A stretch of DNA of 11,784 nucleotides from DASZFV01 sp036494575 (lineage in GTDB: Bacteria; Myxococcota_A; Polyangia; Fen-1088). The translations under genes were made by a program, and so were the position numbers. Every line of letters begins with the position of its first letter. The first letter of the stretch is position 1. The DNA lies in NCBI GenBank assembly GCA_036494575.1, contig DASXOE010000131.1, positions 1-11,784 of the forward strand, given 5' to 3'. The notes below the pieces were generated by a model, which searched no databases, was not told where the DNA came from, and was given only the letters and a program-made list of their open reading frames with translations. Below, in pieces: positions 1 through 8,888 of this stretch.

Positions 1-574
1 GCGCGATCGACTCGTAGAGCGGCAGGCCGACGATATTGGTGTAGGAGCCGACCATCTTGACCACGAAGGATCCGGCGATGCCCTGCACGGCGTAGCCGCC
101 CGCCTTGCCGCGCCACTCGTCCGAAGCGACGTAGGCCTCGAGCTCGGCCGGCGCGAGCGCGCGCAGGACGACGAGCGTGGTCACGGTCCGCTCGACCATC
201 TTGTCGGCGAACCGGATGCGGTAGCCGGTGGCGACCTCATGCCGGCGGCCGGCCAGGCGGCCGAGCATGCGCCGCGCGTCGTCGGCGTCGGCGGGCTTGC
301 CCAAAATCTCGCCCGCGACGACCACCGTCGTGTCGGCAGCCAGCACGGCGAGGGGAGGGGCCGCGGCCGCGTGCGTCGCCGCCACGGCGTCGCACTTCGC
401 GCCGGCGACGCGGCGAACGTAGTCCGTCGGCCGCTCACCCGGCAGCGGCGTCTCGTCGACGTCGGCGGCGGCGACGACGAGGGAGAGCCCGACGCGCTCG
501 AGCAGCTCGCGCCGCCGCGGCGACGCCGACGCCAGCACGAGGTCGGGCGCGCGCGGCGCGGGAGCGGCTTCCAT
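1..574 (-). CDS. maf: Maf family nucleotide pyrophosphatase, YhdE-like (3' end cut off)
   Basis: Maf proteins hydrolyse nucleoside triphosphates to monophosphates and pyrophosphate, acting in the cytoplasm on non-canonical or regulatory nucleotides; the YhdE branch prefers dTTP/UTP. Reading from 574 down, 191 codons are visible. The N-terminal signature LASASPRRRELL is at residues 14-25, the catalytic Asp region AADT at 79-82, GKPADADDARRML at 92-104, the RHEVATGY block at 111-118, and WRGKAGGYAVQG at 154-165 followed by GSYTNIVGLPL at 176-186. The WR-x-KAG and GSYxN-VGLP form points to the YhdE rather than the YceF branch. The family is about 190-200 residues long, so only a few C-terminal residues and the stop should be missing. 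The start at 574 puts the signature at the usual distance; an in-frame ATG at 592 would add six residues. The gene is divergent from the lipoprotein gene, and its start codon lies inside the same CCATGG as the plus-strand ATG at 573. Confidence 0.93.
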   Translation of the reverse strand, partial: MEAAPAPRAPDLVLASASPRRRELLERVGLSLVVAAADVDETPLPGERPTDYVRRVAGAKCDAVAATHAAAAPPLAVLAADTTVVVAGEILGKPADADDARRMLGRLAGRRHEVATGYRIRFADKMVERTVTTLVVLRALAPAELEAYVASDEWRGKAGGYAVQGIAGSFVVKMVGSYTNIVGLPLYESIA

Positions 575-1844
575 GGCGCGTTTTTCTACCATGTCCGCAA
601 CTCGGCCCGGGCGGCGTCGAAAAAGGCCCATGCGCCGCCGCTCGCGCCGTTCACCCGCGTCGTTCATCGCCACGGTCATGGCGCCCGCGATGGTTTTCTG
701 GACCGGCGGCGCGTGCACGCCCGAGACCGACCTCACGGGGGGCGGCCCCGGCGGGATGGGGATGGGGGCGGGGACGGCCGCCGGCACGCTCATCGATCCG
801 CTGGCGGGCGCGTCGGGCGTGCCCGTGAACCTCGCGGGCGTCACCGTGCGCTTCGCCGCGCCCGTGACGCTCCCCGCGGGCGCGCTCGACGTGTGCGGCC
901 AGACGTCGACGACCGTCTCGGAGGCCGCGATGTGCGCGGGCGGCACCTGCTACACGGCGGCCCTCGGCGGCGCACTGCCGGCGCGGGCGAGCTGCCGCGT
1001 CGAGCTCGGCGCGGGCGCGATCGACGGGAGCGGGCGCTCGCTCGCGCCCGGGCTGATCGGCGCCTTCGACACGGCCGCCGTGCCGGACGAAACGCCGCCC
1101 GTGATCTCGGCCGTCACGATCCAGATGGCGGGTCCGTGTCTCGCGGTGACGTTCTCGACGGACGAGGTCGCGACGGGCACGGTCATCTTGAGCGCGGCCG
1201 ACGTGCAGGTGCCCTCGCCCGCGGGCACGGGCCAGACCAGCTTCGAAGTCGCCGTGCCGCTGGCGGGGCTGCCGCCGTCGAGCGCCGCGAGCGTCGTCGT
1301 GCGGGCCGTCGATCGCGCGGGCAACGTCGCGGAGTCGGCACCGCTCGCGTGGCAGACGCCCGCCGCGCTGCCGCCCGTCGCCATCACCGAGGTGCTCGCC
1401 AATCCGCTCGGCCCCGAGCCGGCGCAAGAGTGGGTCGAGCTGCGCAACCTCGGCGGCGAGCCCGTCGAGCTCGGCGGCCTCGGCATCGCCGACAGCCGGG
1501 GCGCCGACCCGTTGCCGGCGCAGACGCTCGGGCCCGGCGCGTACGCGCTCGTCGTGACGTCGGCCTACGACCCTGAAAACGGCGCCGACCCGGCGCCGCG
1601 CGCGGGGACGCTGCTCCTGCGCGTCGACGGCCGCATCGGGGCCGACGGCCTGTCGAACGGCGGCGAGGTGACGCGCCTTTTGCGCGGGGACGAGGTCGTG
1701 TCGAGCTATGGGGGCTGGATCGATGTCTCGTCGGTCGCGTGGGCAGGACACTCGGTCCACCGCCTCGTGGAGACCGCCTGCGATCGCCGTGACGCCTGGA
1801 ATCACAGCCCGTTGCCGCCCACGCCGGGCGCGGGCCCGCCGTAG
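573..1844 (+). CDS. Secreted lipoprotein-like protein with Ig-like and lamin-tail domains
   Basis: An exported protein of up to 423 residues with no recognisable enzymatic motif. Residues 1-27 are very Arg-rich, followed by a hydrophobic stretch (about 28-45) and Cys48 in the context TGGAC, a weak lipobox; lipid attachment is an inference. A Gly-rich linker (about 55-70) leads into an SbsA-type (Big_5-like) domain at about 71-168 with GVPVNLAGVTVRF and four cysteines (108, 121, 126, 141). A second beta-sandwich at about 172-262 (TPPVISAV, then VVVRAVDRAGN) resembles fibronectin/Ig folds. Residues about 268-380 form a lamin-tail domain (ITEVLANPLG, EWVELRNLG, then LGPGAYALVV), and the end (DAWNHSP, then PTPG) is typical of such proteins. 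The ATG at 573 has GGAG 8 bases upstream (561-564) but sits in the maf start; ATGs at 591 and 630 are alternatives, and 630 gives a more normal signal peptide. The stop lies 53 bases before yebC. Confidence 0.82.
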   Translation: MARFSTMSATRPGRRRKRPMRRRSRRSPASFIATVMAPAMVFWTGGACTPETDLTGGGPGGMGMGAGTAAGTLIDPLAGASGVPVNLAGVTVRFAAPVTLPAGALDVCGQTSTTVSEAAMCAGGTCYTAALGGALPARASCRVELGAGAIDGSGRSLAPGLIGAFDTAAVPDETPPVISAVTIQMAGPCLAVTFSTDEVATGTVILSAADVQVPSPAGTGQTSFEVAVPLAGLPPSSAASVVVRAVDRAGNVAESAPLAWQTPAALPPVAITEVLANPLGPEPAQEWVELRNLGGEPVELGGLGIADSRGADPLPAQTLGPGAYALVVTSAYDPENGADPAPRAGTLLLRVDGRIGADGLSNGGEVTRLLRGDEVVSSYGGWIDVSSVAWAGHSVHRLVETACDRRDAWNHSPLPPTPGAGPP

Positions 1845-1897
1845 GTCCCGCGGCACCGACCTCCCGAGGATCGGGGCGTTGTGGTAGGAAAGGGGGC

Positions 1898-2647
1898 ATG
1901 TCCGGCCATAACCGATGGTCCAAGATCAAGCACAAGAAGGAGGCCACGGACTCCAAGCGGTCGAAGACGTGGACCAAGGTCATCAAGGAGATCACGGTCT
2001 CGGCCCGGCTCGGCGGAGGTGACGTCAGCGCCAACCCGCGGCTGCGCACGGCCGTCGACAAGGCCCGCGAAGTGAACATGCCCAACGACACGATCGACCG
2101 GGCCATCAAGAAGGGCACGGGCGATCTCGACGGCGTGCAGTACGAGGAGTTCCACTACGAGGTCTTCGGCCCCGGCGGCACAGCCATCCTCGTCGAGATC
2201 ATGACCGACAACCGCAACCGCACGGCGGGCGAGGTGCGCAGCATCATCACGCGTCACGGCGGCAACCTGGGCGCCTCGGGCTCGGTGTCGTACATGTTCA
2301 AGAAGCTCGGCCAAATCGTCTTCGAGAAGGCGGCCGTCGACGAGAACAAGGCCACCGACGCCGCCATCGAGCTTGGCGCCGAGGACATCCGCGCCGAGGG
2401 CGAGTCCCTCGTGATCGTCACCGAGCCGAAGGAGTTCGAGCGCATCCGCGACGGGCTCAAGAAGGCCGGGCTGCCGGCGCCCCACCACGCCGAGGTCTCG
2501 CTCGTCCCGCAGAACGTCGTCCACCTCGAAGGCAAGGAGGCCGCGAGCGCCGTCAAGCTCGTGGCCGCCCTCGAGGACAGCGACGACGTGCAGAACGTCT
2601 ACTCGAACATGGACGTCGACGAGTCGGTCCTGGAGAGTGCCGGCTAG
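1898..2647 (+). CDS. yebC: YebC/PmpR/TACO1 family protein
   Basis: This family has been described both as DNA-binding transcriptional regulators (for example PmpR) and, more recently, as ribosome-associated translation factors (TACO1); the sequence cannot decide between these roles. The protein has 249 residues, the usual size. It starts with the canonical SGHNRWSKIKHKK (2-14), followed by the conserved NPRLRTAVDKAREVNMPNDT (46-65), GPGGTAILVE (91-100), DNRNRTAGEVRS (104-115), and GGNLGASGSVSYMF (121-134). The acidic C-terminus (VYSNMDVDES) is also typical. The ATG start is preceded by a purine-rich AGGAAAGGGGG about 3-12 bases upstream. It lies directly upstream of ruvC in the same direction; yebC-ruvCAB is a widely conserved order, so this is probably the first gene of that operon. 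Confidence 0.97.
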   Translation: MSGHNRWSKIKHKKEATDSKRSKTWTKVIKEITVSARLGGGDVSANPRLRTAVDKAREVNMPNDTIDRAIKKGTGDLDGVQYEEFHYEVFGPGGTAILVEIMTDNRNRTAGEVRSIITRHGGNLGASGSVSYMFKKLGQIVFEKAAVDENKATDAAIELGAEDIRAEGESLVIVTEPKEFERIRDGLKKAGLPAPHHAEVSLVPQNVVHLEGKEAASAVKLVAALEDSDDVQNVYSNMDVDESVLESAG

Positions 2648-2740
2648 GCCGCGTGGCCGCCGCCTCCAGACATGGTGCGCCCGGCGCCCTCGTCCAGCGT
2701 CCACGTCCGCGTCCGCTCCGGCCGAGAGGCCCGCACGTCC

Positions 2741-3238
2741 GTGCGCGTCCTCGGCATCGATCCCGGCACGCTCCGCCTCGGCTACGGCGTCGTCGAGTGT
2801 CAGGGCGGCGTCGCGCTCCGTTACGTCGAGTGCGGCATCATCACGGCGCCCGCGCGCGATCCGCGCGCCGCGCGCCTCGCCGAGATCGGGCGCGGCCTGC
2901 GCGAGCTGCTCATCGAGCTGCGCCCGGATGCCGTCGCCATGGAGGAGGCGTTCTTCGGCAAGAACGTCCAGTCGACGCTCGCGCTCGGCGAGGCGCGCGG
3001 CGTCGCGATCTTCGTCGCGGGCGAGCAGGGGCTCACGGTGAGCGGCTACCCACCCGCCACCGTCAAGCAAGCCGTCGTGGGCCACGGCCGCGCCACCAAG
3101 GACCAGATCTGCTACCTCGTGCGCGCGCTGCTGTCTTTGCGCCGCGTGCCCGAGCCCGACGCCGCCGACGCGCTCGCCATCGCGATCTGCCACGCGCGCG
3201 CCGCCGCGACGCCGCGCGCGCTGCGGAGGCGCGCGTGA
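2741..3238 (+). CDS. ruvC: Holliday junction endonuclease RuvC
   Basis: RuvC is the dimeric, Mg-dependent resolvase that nicks Holliday junctions symmetrically in partnership with RuvAB. From the GTG at 2741 the protein has 165 residues (E. coli RuvC has 173) and begins MRVLGIDPG. The four acidic catalytic residues are visible: Asp7 in GIDPG, Glu68 in the AMEEAFFGKN block, and Asp140 and Asp143 in PDAADALAIAICH. The start at 2741 puts the first catalytic Asp at its usual position 7 and has GAGAGG at 2724-2729. An in-frame ATG at 2672 would add 23 residues (Arg/Ser/Pro-rich, unlike the family) but would shorten the gap to yebC from 93 to 24 bases. The TGA stop overlaps the ruvA GTG as GTGA, indicating translational coupling. 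Confidence 0.95.
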   Translation: MRVLGIDPGTLRLGYGVVECQGGVALRYVECGIITAPARDPRAARLAEIGRGLRELLIELRPDAVAMEEAFFGKNVQSTLALGEARGVAIFVAGEQGLTVSGYPPATVKQAVVGHGRATKDQICYLVRALLSLRRVPEPDAADALAIAICHARAAATPRALRRRA

Positions 3239-3849
3239 TCGCCTTCCTGCGTGGCCAGCTCATGGAGAACACGGGCGAGGCCTTCGTCGTCGAGGTCGCG
3301 GGCGTCGGCTACCACGTGCTCGTGAGCCAGGCCACGCTCGGCGCGCTGCCGGCGCTCGCCCTCGGACGCGAGGTGCAGCTCCACGTCCACTCGCACTTCG
3401 TCAAGGACGAGCCCCTGCGCCTCTACGGCTTCGCCGACGCCGACGAGCGCCGCCTCTTCGAGACGCTGCTCGACGTCCAGGGCGTCGGGCCGCGCGTCGC
3501 GCTCGCGATCCTCGCGGGCCTGCCGCCCGAGGAGCTCGTGCGCGCCATAACGGGCGGTGACATCGCGCGCCTGCGCCAGATCAAGGGCGTGGGCGGCAAG
3601 CTCGCCGAGCGCCTCGCGCTCGAGCTGCGCGACAAGATCGCGCTTCTGCCCGCGGGCCGCGCGCTGCCTGCGCCGCCGTCCGCCGCTCCGTCGCGCGTCC
3701 CCAAGGGCCCCCTGGGCGACGTCTACGGCGCGCTCCTCCAGCTCGGCTTCAAGCCGCCCGAGTTCGAGGCCCTGCTCGAGACGATGGATCCGAAGCGCCC
3801 GGTCGAAGAGCTCGTGCGCGACGCGCTCGCGGCCCTGAGGAGAAAATAG
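3235..3849 (+). CDS. ruvA: Holliday junction branch-migration subunit RuvA
   Basis: RuvA binds the four-way junction as a tetramer and loads the RuvB motors. The protein has 204 residues, the usual length. It opens with the family's MIAFLRGQL (GTG read as Met), with an OB-fold domain over about 1-63 that includes VAGVGY (21-26) and ends in LRLYGF (61-66). Two helix-hairpin-helix motifs follow: VQGVGPRVALAILAGL (81-96) and IKGVGGKLAERLALELRDK (116-134). A flexible Pro/Ala linker (about 139-157) precedes the C-terminal RuvB-binding helices (158-204). The GTG start overlaps the ruvC stop by four bases and has a GGAGG at 3225-3229 with 5-base spacing. ruvB begins at the very next base after its TAG. 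Confidence 0.97.
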   Translation: MIAFLRGQLMENTGEAFVVEVAGVGYHVLVSQATLGALPALALGREVQLHVHSHFVKDEPLRLYGFADADERRLFETLLDVQGVGPRVALAILAGLPPEELVRAITGGDIARLRQIKGVGGKLAERLALELRDKIALLPAGRALPAPPSAAPSRVPKGPLGDVYGALLQLGFKPPEFEALLETMDPKRPVEELVRDALAALRRK

Positions 3850-4932
3850 ATGGCGCGCAAGCGGCACGAAGAAGAGACGGCGCCCGCCGAAGAGTCAGAC
3901 GAGCGCGTGCTCTCGGCCGAGGCCCTGAGCCCGGGCGACGGCCCCGACGAGGACGCCGCGCTCCGCCCGCGCAGCTTCGCCGAGTTCGTGGGCCAAAAGA
4001 AGGTCGCCGACAACATGGCCGTCTACGTCCAGGCCGCCCGCAAGCGCGGCGACGCGCTCGACCACGTGTTGCTCTCGGGCCCACCCGGGCTCGGCAAGAC
4101 GACGCTCGCCTATCTGCTCGCGCACGAGATGGGCACGGAGGCGCGCGTCACGTCCGGCCCGGCGCTCGAGCGCAAGGGCGATCTCGCGGGCATCCTGACC
4201 TCGCTCGGCAAGGGCGACATCCTCTTCATCGACGAGATCCACCGCCTGCAGCCCGTCATCGAGGAGAGCCTCTACCCGGCGATGGAGGACTTCCGCATCG
4301 AGCTCATCACGGGCGCGGGCGCGGGCGCGCGTGCCATCCCGCTGCCCATCGAGCGCTTCACGCTCGTGGGCGCGACGACGCGCACGGGTCAGCTCGGCTC
4401 GCCGCTGCTCTCGCGCTTCGGCATCGTGGAGCCGTTCGATTTCTACACCGCCGCCGAGCTCACGACGATCGTGCGCCGCTCGGCGCGCCTGCTCGGCATC
4501 CCCATCGACGATGCGGGCGCCGAGGAGCTCGGCCGGCGCGCGCGCGGCACGCCCCGCATCGCGAACCGCCTCCTGCGGCGCGTGCGCGACTTCGCCGAGG
4601 TGCGCGGCGACGGGCGCGTCACGAAGGACCTCGCGGAGTACGCCCTCGAGCGCCTCGAGGTCGACGCCCTCGGCCTCGACGCCGGCGACCGGAAGATCCT
4701 CGCGACGATCATCAAGCGCTTCGACGGCGGCCCCGTGGGCATCGACTCGCTCGCGGCGTCGCTCGCCGAGGATCGCGACACGCTCGAGTTCGTTTACGAG
4801 CCCTATCTCATCCAGGAAGGTTTTCTTCTGCGCACGCCCCGCGGCCGCCAGGTCACGCGCGCCGCCTACGAGCACCTCAAGCTGCCGCCGCCCGCGAAGC
4901 CGCCCGCGGGCGGGCAGTCGTCGCTCTTTTAG
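3850..4932 (+). CDS. ruvB: Holliday junction ATP-dependent helicase RuvB
   Basis: RuvB is the AAA+ hexameric motor that pumps DNA through the RuvA-bound junction. The protein has 360 residues against about 335-350 in most bacteria; the excess is a charged, probably disordered N-terminus (about 1-38). Visible motifs are RPRSFAEFVGQ (39-49), Walker A GPPGLGKTT (77-85), Walker B ILFIDEIHRL (124-133), sensor 1 VGATTRTG (173-180), the arginine-finger region SPLLSRFG (184-191, Arg189), and the sensor-2 region GTPRIANRLLRRVRDFA (233-249). The C-terminal winged-helix region contains GGPVGIDSLA (293-302) and PYLIQEGFLLRTPRGR (318-333). The tail ends in SSLF after a Pro/Ala/Gly stretch. ATG directly abuts the ruvA stop (TAGATG), so translation is probably coupled. 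The stop lies 11 bases from the convergent dapF stop. Confidence 0.98.
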   Translation: MARKRHEEETAPAEESDERVLSAEALSPGDGPDEDAALRPRSFAEFVGQKKVADNMAVYVQAARKRGDALDHVLLSGPPGLGKTTLAYLLAHEMGTEARVTSGPALERKGDLAGILTSLGKGDILFIDEIHRLQPVIEESLYPAMEDFRIELITGAGAGARAIPLPIERFTLVGATTRTGQLGSPLLSRFGIVEPFDFYTAAELTTIVRRSARLLGIPIDDAGAEELGRRARGTPRIANRLLRRVRDFAEVRGDGRVTKDLAEYALERLEVDALGLDAGDRKILATIIKRFDGGPVGIDSLAASLAEDRDTLEFVYEPYLIQEGFLLRTPRGRQVTRAAYEHLKLPPPAKPPAGGQSSLF

Positions 4933-4943
4933 TCGCCGCCTTT

Positions 4944-5834
<891 letters not shown>

Positions 5835-5846
5835 GCCGTTCCCAGT

Positions 5847-6524
5847 CTACTGCGCGGGCGCCGCGGGTGCTTCCGCGGGCGGCGCGGGCGCGGCCGGCGC
5901 GGCGCTGGTCTCGCCGTCGGCCGGAGGAGCAGCGCGTCGCTTTCGCTTGGGCTTGGCGGGTTTGGCCGGCTCGTCGGTCGCGGCCGGCTTCGTGTCCGCG
6001 GCGGCCTTGTCGGATCCAGCCTTCTCGGATCCGGCCTTCGGGGCGGCGAGCTTCAAGTCGCTGAGCTTGAGAACATTCGATTTGCCTTCGCGAGGAGTCC
6101 CGGCGCCGAGCTTCGAGGGGGCCGCCGGCATCTCGGAGGCGCTCGAGGCGGGCGCGAGCTCCGTACCGCCCGGCTTCTTCTGGGCGGCCTCGCGGGCCTT
6201 GTCGAGCTCCGACTTCATCTTGGCGGCGCGCTCGTCCTCGACCTTCTTCTCGTCGGCCTTGCGCTCGGCGAGCCGCTGGAGCCGCTTCGAGTCCTGCTGG
6301 CTCGAGTAGTGGGCGAGGCCCAGCGACGTGACCAAGAAGAGGAAGGCCGTCACCGAGGTCAGCTTCGTGAGGAAGTTGCCGGCGCCCGACGAGCCGAAGA
6401 CCGTTTGGCTGCCGCCGCCGCCGAACGCGATGCCCATGCCGCCGCCCTTACCGGCCTGCAGCAGGACGACGATGATGAGAAAGATGCAGACGACGATGTG
6501 CAGCCCTGTGAGAAACGTCACCAT
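5847..6524 (-). CDS. secG: Preprotein translocase subunit SecG with long Ala/Pro/Lys tail
   Basis: SecG is the small, non-essential membrane subunit of the SecYEG protein-export channel. The protein has 225 residues, about twice the usual length. The SecG core is clear: a first membrane helix (about 4-23), the signature LLQAGKGGGMGIAFGGG (21-37), then GSQTVFGSSGAGNFLTKLT (38-56), and a second membrane helix (about 56-72). After it comes a charged, probably helical or coiled-coil segment (78-117, QDSKRLQRLAERKADEKK) and a low-complexity tail of Ala, Pro, Lys, Ser and Glu with a near-repeat GSEKAGSDKA (165-174) and a basic cluster KPKRKRRAA (191-199). The ATG is 2 bases past the tpiA stop (TAGTCATG), with AGAGGG inside the tpiA end acting as ribosome binding site. 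Confidence 0.93.
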   Translation of the reverse strand: MVTFLTGLHIVVCIFLIIVVLLQAGKGGGMGIAFGGGGSQTVFGSSGAGNFLTKLTSVTAFLFLVTSLGLAHYSSQQDSKRLQRLAERKADEKKVEDERAAKMKSELDKAREAAQKKPGGTELAPASSASEMPAAPSKLGAGTPREGKSNVLKLSDLKLAAPKAGSEKAGSDKAAADTKPAATDEPAKPAKPKRKRRAAPPADGETSAAPAAPAPPAEAPAAPAQ

Positions 6525-6526
6525 GA

Positions 6527-7291
6527 CTAGGAGCCCTCTTTTACCATGCGCACGAACGACTCGGCCTGGAGCGACGCGCCCCCGACGAGGCCGCCGTCCA
6601 CGTCCACCTCGGCCATGAGCGCGCGAACGTTGTCCGGCTTCATGCTGCCACCATAAAGAATGCGAAGGGACGCCGCCAGCGCCGGCTGCCGCGCGGCGAA
6701 GCGCGCGCGGATGAAGGCGTGCACCTCCTGGGCCTGCGCGGGGGTGGCCGTGCGCCCGGTGCCGATGGCCCACACGGGCTCGTAGGCGACGAGGCAGCGC
6801 GCGAGGTCCGCCTCCGCGACGTCGGCGATGGCCGCCTCGAGCTGGGCAGAAACCCGCCCGAGCGTCTCGCCCGCGTCGCGCTCGGCGAGCGTCTCGCCCA
6901 CACAGATGATGGGCGCGAGGCCCGCGCCCAGCGCCGCGCGCGTCTTGAGGTTCACGGCCGCGTCGAGCTCGCCGAAGAGCTGGCGGCGCTCCGAGTGGCC
7001 GAGGATGACGTACTTGCATCCGACGTCGGCGAGCTGGGTGGCCGAGACCTCGCCCGTGAAGGCGCCCTTGTCCTCCCAGTGGCAGTTCTGCGCCGCGAGG
7101 CCCACCGGGCCGTCTTCTAGCCGCTTGGCGACCGCGTGCAGCGCCGTGAAGCTCGGCGCGACGACGACGTCGGCGCCCCGCACCGTGGCGACGCCGTTAC
7201 GCACCTCGGTCGCGAGCGTCACCGACTCGGCGAGCGAACCGTTGAGCTTCCAGTTCCCGCAGAAGAACGGCCGGCGTGGGGCGAGGGACAT
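6527..7291 (-). CDS. tpiA: Triosephosphate isomerase
   Basis: TpiA interconverts dihydroxyacetone phosphate and glyceraldehyde-3-phosphate in glycolysis/gluconeogenesis, as a cytoplasmic TIM-barrel dimer. The protein has 254 residues, the normal size. Substrate-binding Asn13 and Lys15 are in FFCGNWKLNG (9-18), the electrophilic His99 is in YVILGHSERR (94-103), and the catalytic base Glu171 is in VAYEPVWAIGTG (168-179), followed by the mobile loop 6. The phosphate-binding motifs ILYGGSMKP (211-219) and DGGLVGGASL (232-241) are intact. The start at 7291 puts the NWK motif at its usual position; the reading frame remains open upstream to 7540, but that stretch overlaps pgk. It lies 8 bases downstream of the pgk stop. 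Confidence 0.98.
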   Translation of the reverse strand: MSLAPRRPFFCGNWKLNGSLAESVTLATEVRNGVATVRGADVVVAPSFTALHAVAKRLEDGPVGLAAQNCHWEDKGAFTGEVSATQLADVGCKYVILGHSERRQLFGELDAAVNLKTRAALGAGLAPIICVGETLAERDAGETLGRVSAQLEAAIADVAEADLARCLVAYEPVWAIGTGRTATPAQAQEVHAFIRARFAARQPALAASLRILYGGSMKPDNVRALMAEVDVDGGLVGGASLQAESFVRMVKEGS

Positions 7292-7299
7292 GAGTCGGC

Positions 7300-8484
<1,185 letters not shown>

Positions 8485-8538
8485 GTCTTGCTCGCTCGCA
8501 CAGGGAATCGCACGGAGAAACGAAAGTCCACGGCGCAC

Positions 8539-8564
8539 AAAAAAAACGCGCCCCGTGGGGCGCG
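8539..8564 (-). terminator. Strong intrinsic terminator of the 77-residue protein gene
   Basis: Read on the minus strand this is a perfect 7-bp GC hairpin (8564-8558 with 8553-8547, loop 8557-8554) followed at once by eight T residues (8546-8539). This is the textbook rho-independent form. It lies 56 bases beyond the stop of the small gene at 8620-8853 and 54 bases before the pgk start, so it probably ends that transcript and separates it from pgk. In that case pgk needs its own promoter or relies on read-through; I could not identify a convincing promoter in the short gap. Confidence 0.85.
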
Positions 8565-8616
8565 CGGAACAATGCTCGAACAGCGACCTAAAAGCTAGAA
8601 AAAATAGGGGTCTAAT

Positions 8617-8631
8617 CGTCTAGTCTAGACG
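8617..8631. repeat. 15-base palindrome overlapping the stop of the small gene
   Basis: CGTCTAG and CTAGACG flank a single T, a perfect 7-bp inverted repeat. It contains two CTAG tetranucleotides, with a third at 8595-8598. It overlaps the last codons and stop of the 77-residue gene. In RNA it could only form a small hairpin because the two arms are one base apart, so a protein-binding site or chance are the alternatives. Confidence 0.55.
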
Positions 8632-8853
8632 AGCGTCTTCCTTGATATCTGAGGTCACGAGGCTGATGAGCTCGGTCGCGAGCGCGACGATCTGCTTCGG
8701 CTCGTAGCCATTTTGGCGCATCTCTTTGTAGATCGACTTCGACAGGATCTTGAGCGCCTTGGCGTGGTTCGGAATTGCCGACGTGGGTGCCGGCGAGACG
8801 GCTGTCGGAGCGTTCGGGGCTCCTGACTTCAATTGGGTGACGACTTGAGGCAT
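8620..8853 (-). CDS. Small protein of unknown function (77 aa)
   Basis: I do not recognise a family. The first 30 residues are Pro/Ala/Ser/Thr-rich and probably disordered. Residues about 30-70 look helical: HAKALKILSKSIYKEMRQ (30-47), a turn at NGYEP (48-52), then KQIVALATELISLVTSDIKE (53-72), amphipathic and not membrane-like. It has no cysteine or signal peptide, so it is probably cytoplasmic. Support for its being real is contextual: a very strong Shine-Dalgarno (GGGAGGAGGG, 8861-8870 on the minus strand) about 7 bases before the ATG, a candidate sigma-54 promoter at 8889-8904, a leader of about 25 bases, and a strong intrinsic terminator after the stop. Its base composition is less GC-rich than that of its neighbours. 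The whole looks like a monocistronic, potentially highly expressed gene. A DNA- or RNA-binding or regulatory role would be a guess. Confidence 0.85.
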   Translation of the reverse strand: MPQVVTQLKSGAPNAPTAVSPAPTSAIPNHAKALKILSKSIYKEMRQNGYEPKQIVALATELISLVTSDIKEDARLD

Positions 8854-8888
8854 TTAAACCCTCCTCCCAGAAGGTCGCGCTCTCTCGT

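Noticed and set aside
1856..1874. Hairpin between the lipoprotein gene and yebC
   Set aside because: The stem is 7 bp with a bulged A and no T-run follows, so it does not qualify as an intrinsic terminator. It may be chance in GC-rich DNA.
2672..2740. Upstream ATG start for ruvC adding 23 residues
   Set aside because: The added residues are unlike the family; the GTG at 2741 gives the canonical N-terminus with the catalytic Asp at position 7. The upstream start cannot be fully excluded.
1802..3193. A 463-codon open frame on the minus strand opposite yebC and ruvC
   Set aside because: It is antisense to two clear family members. Its composition (rich in Ala, Arg, Asp, His, Leu) is that of a GC-rich shadow frame, with no domain seen.
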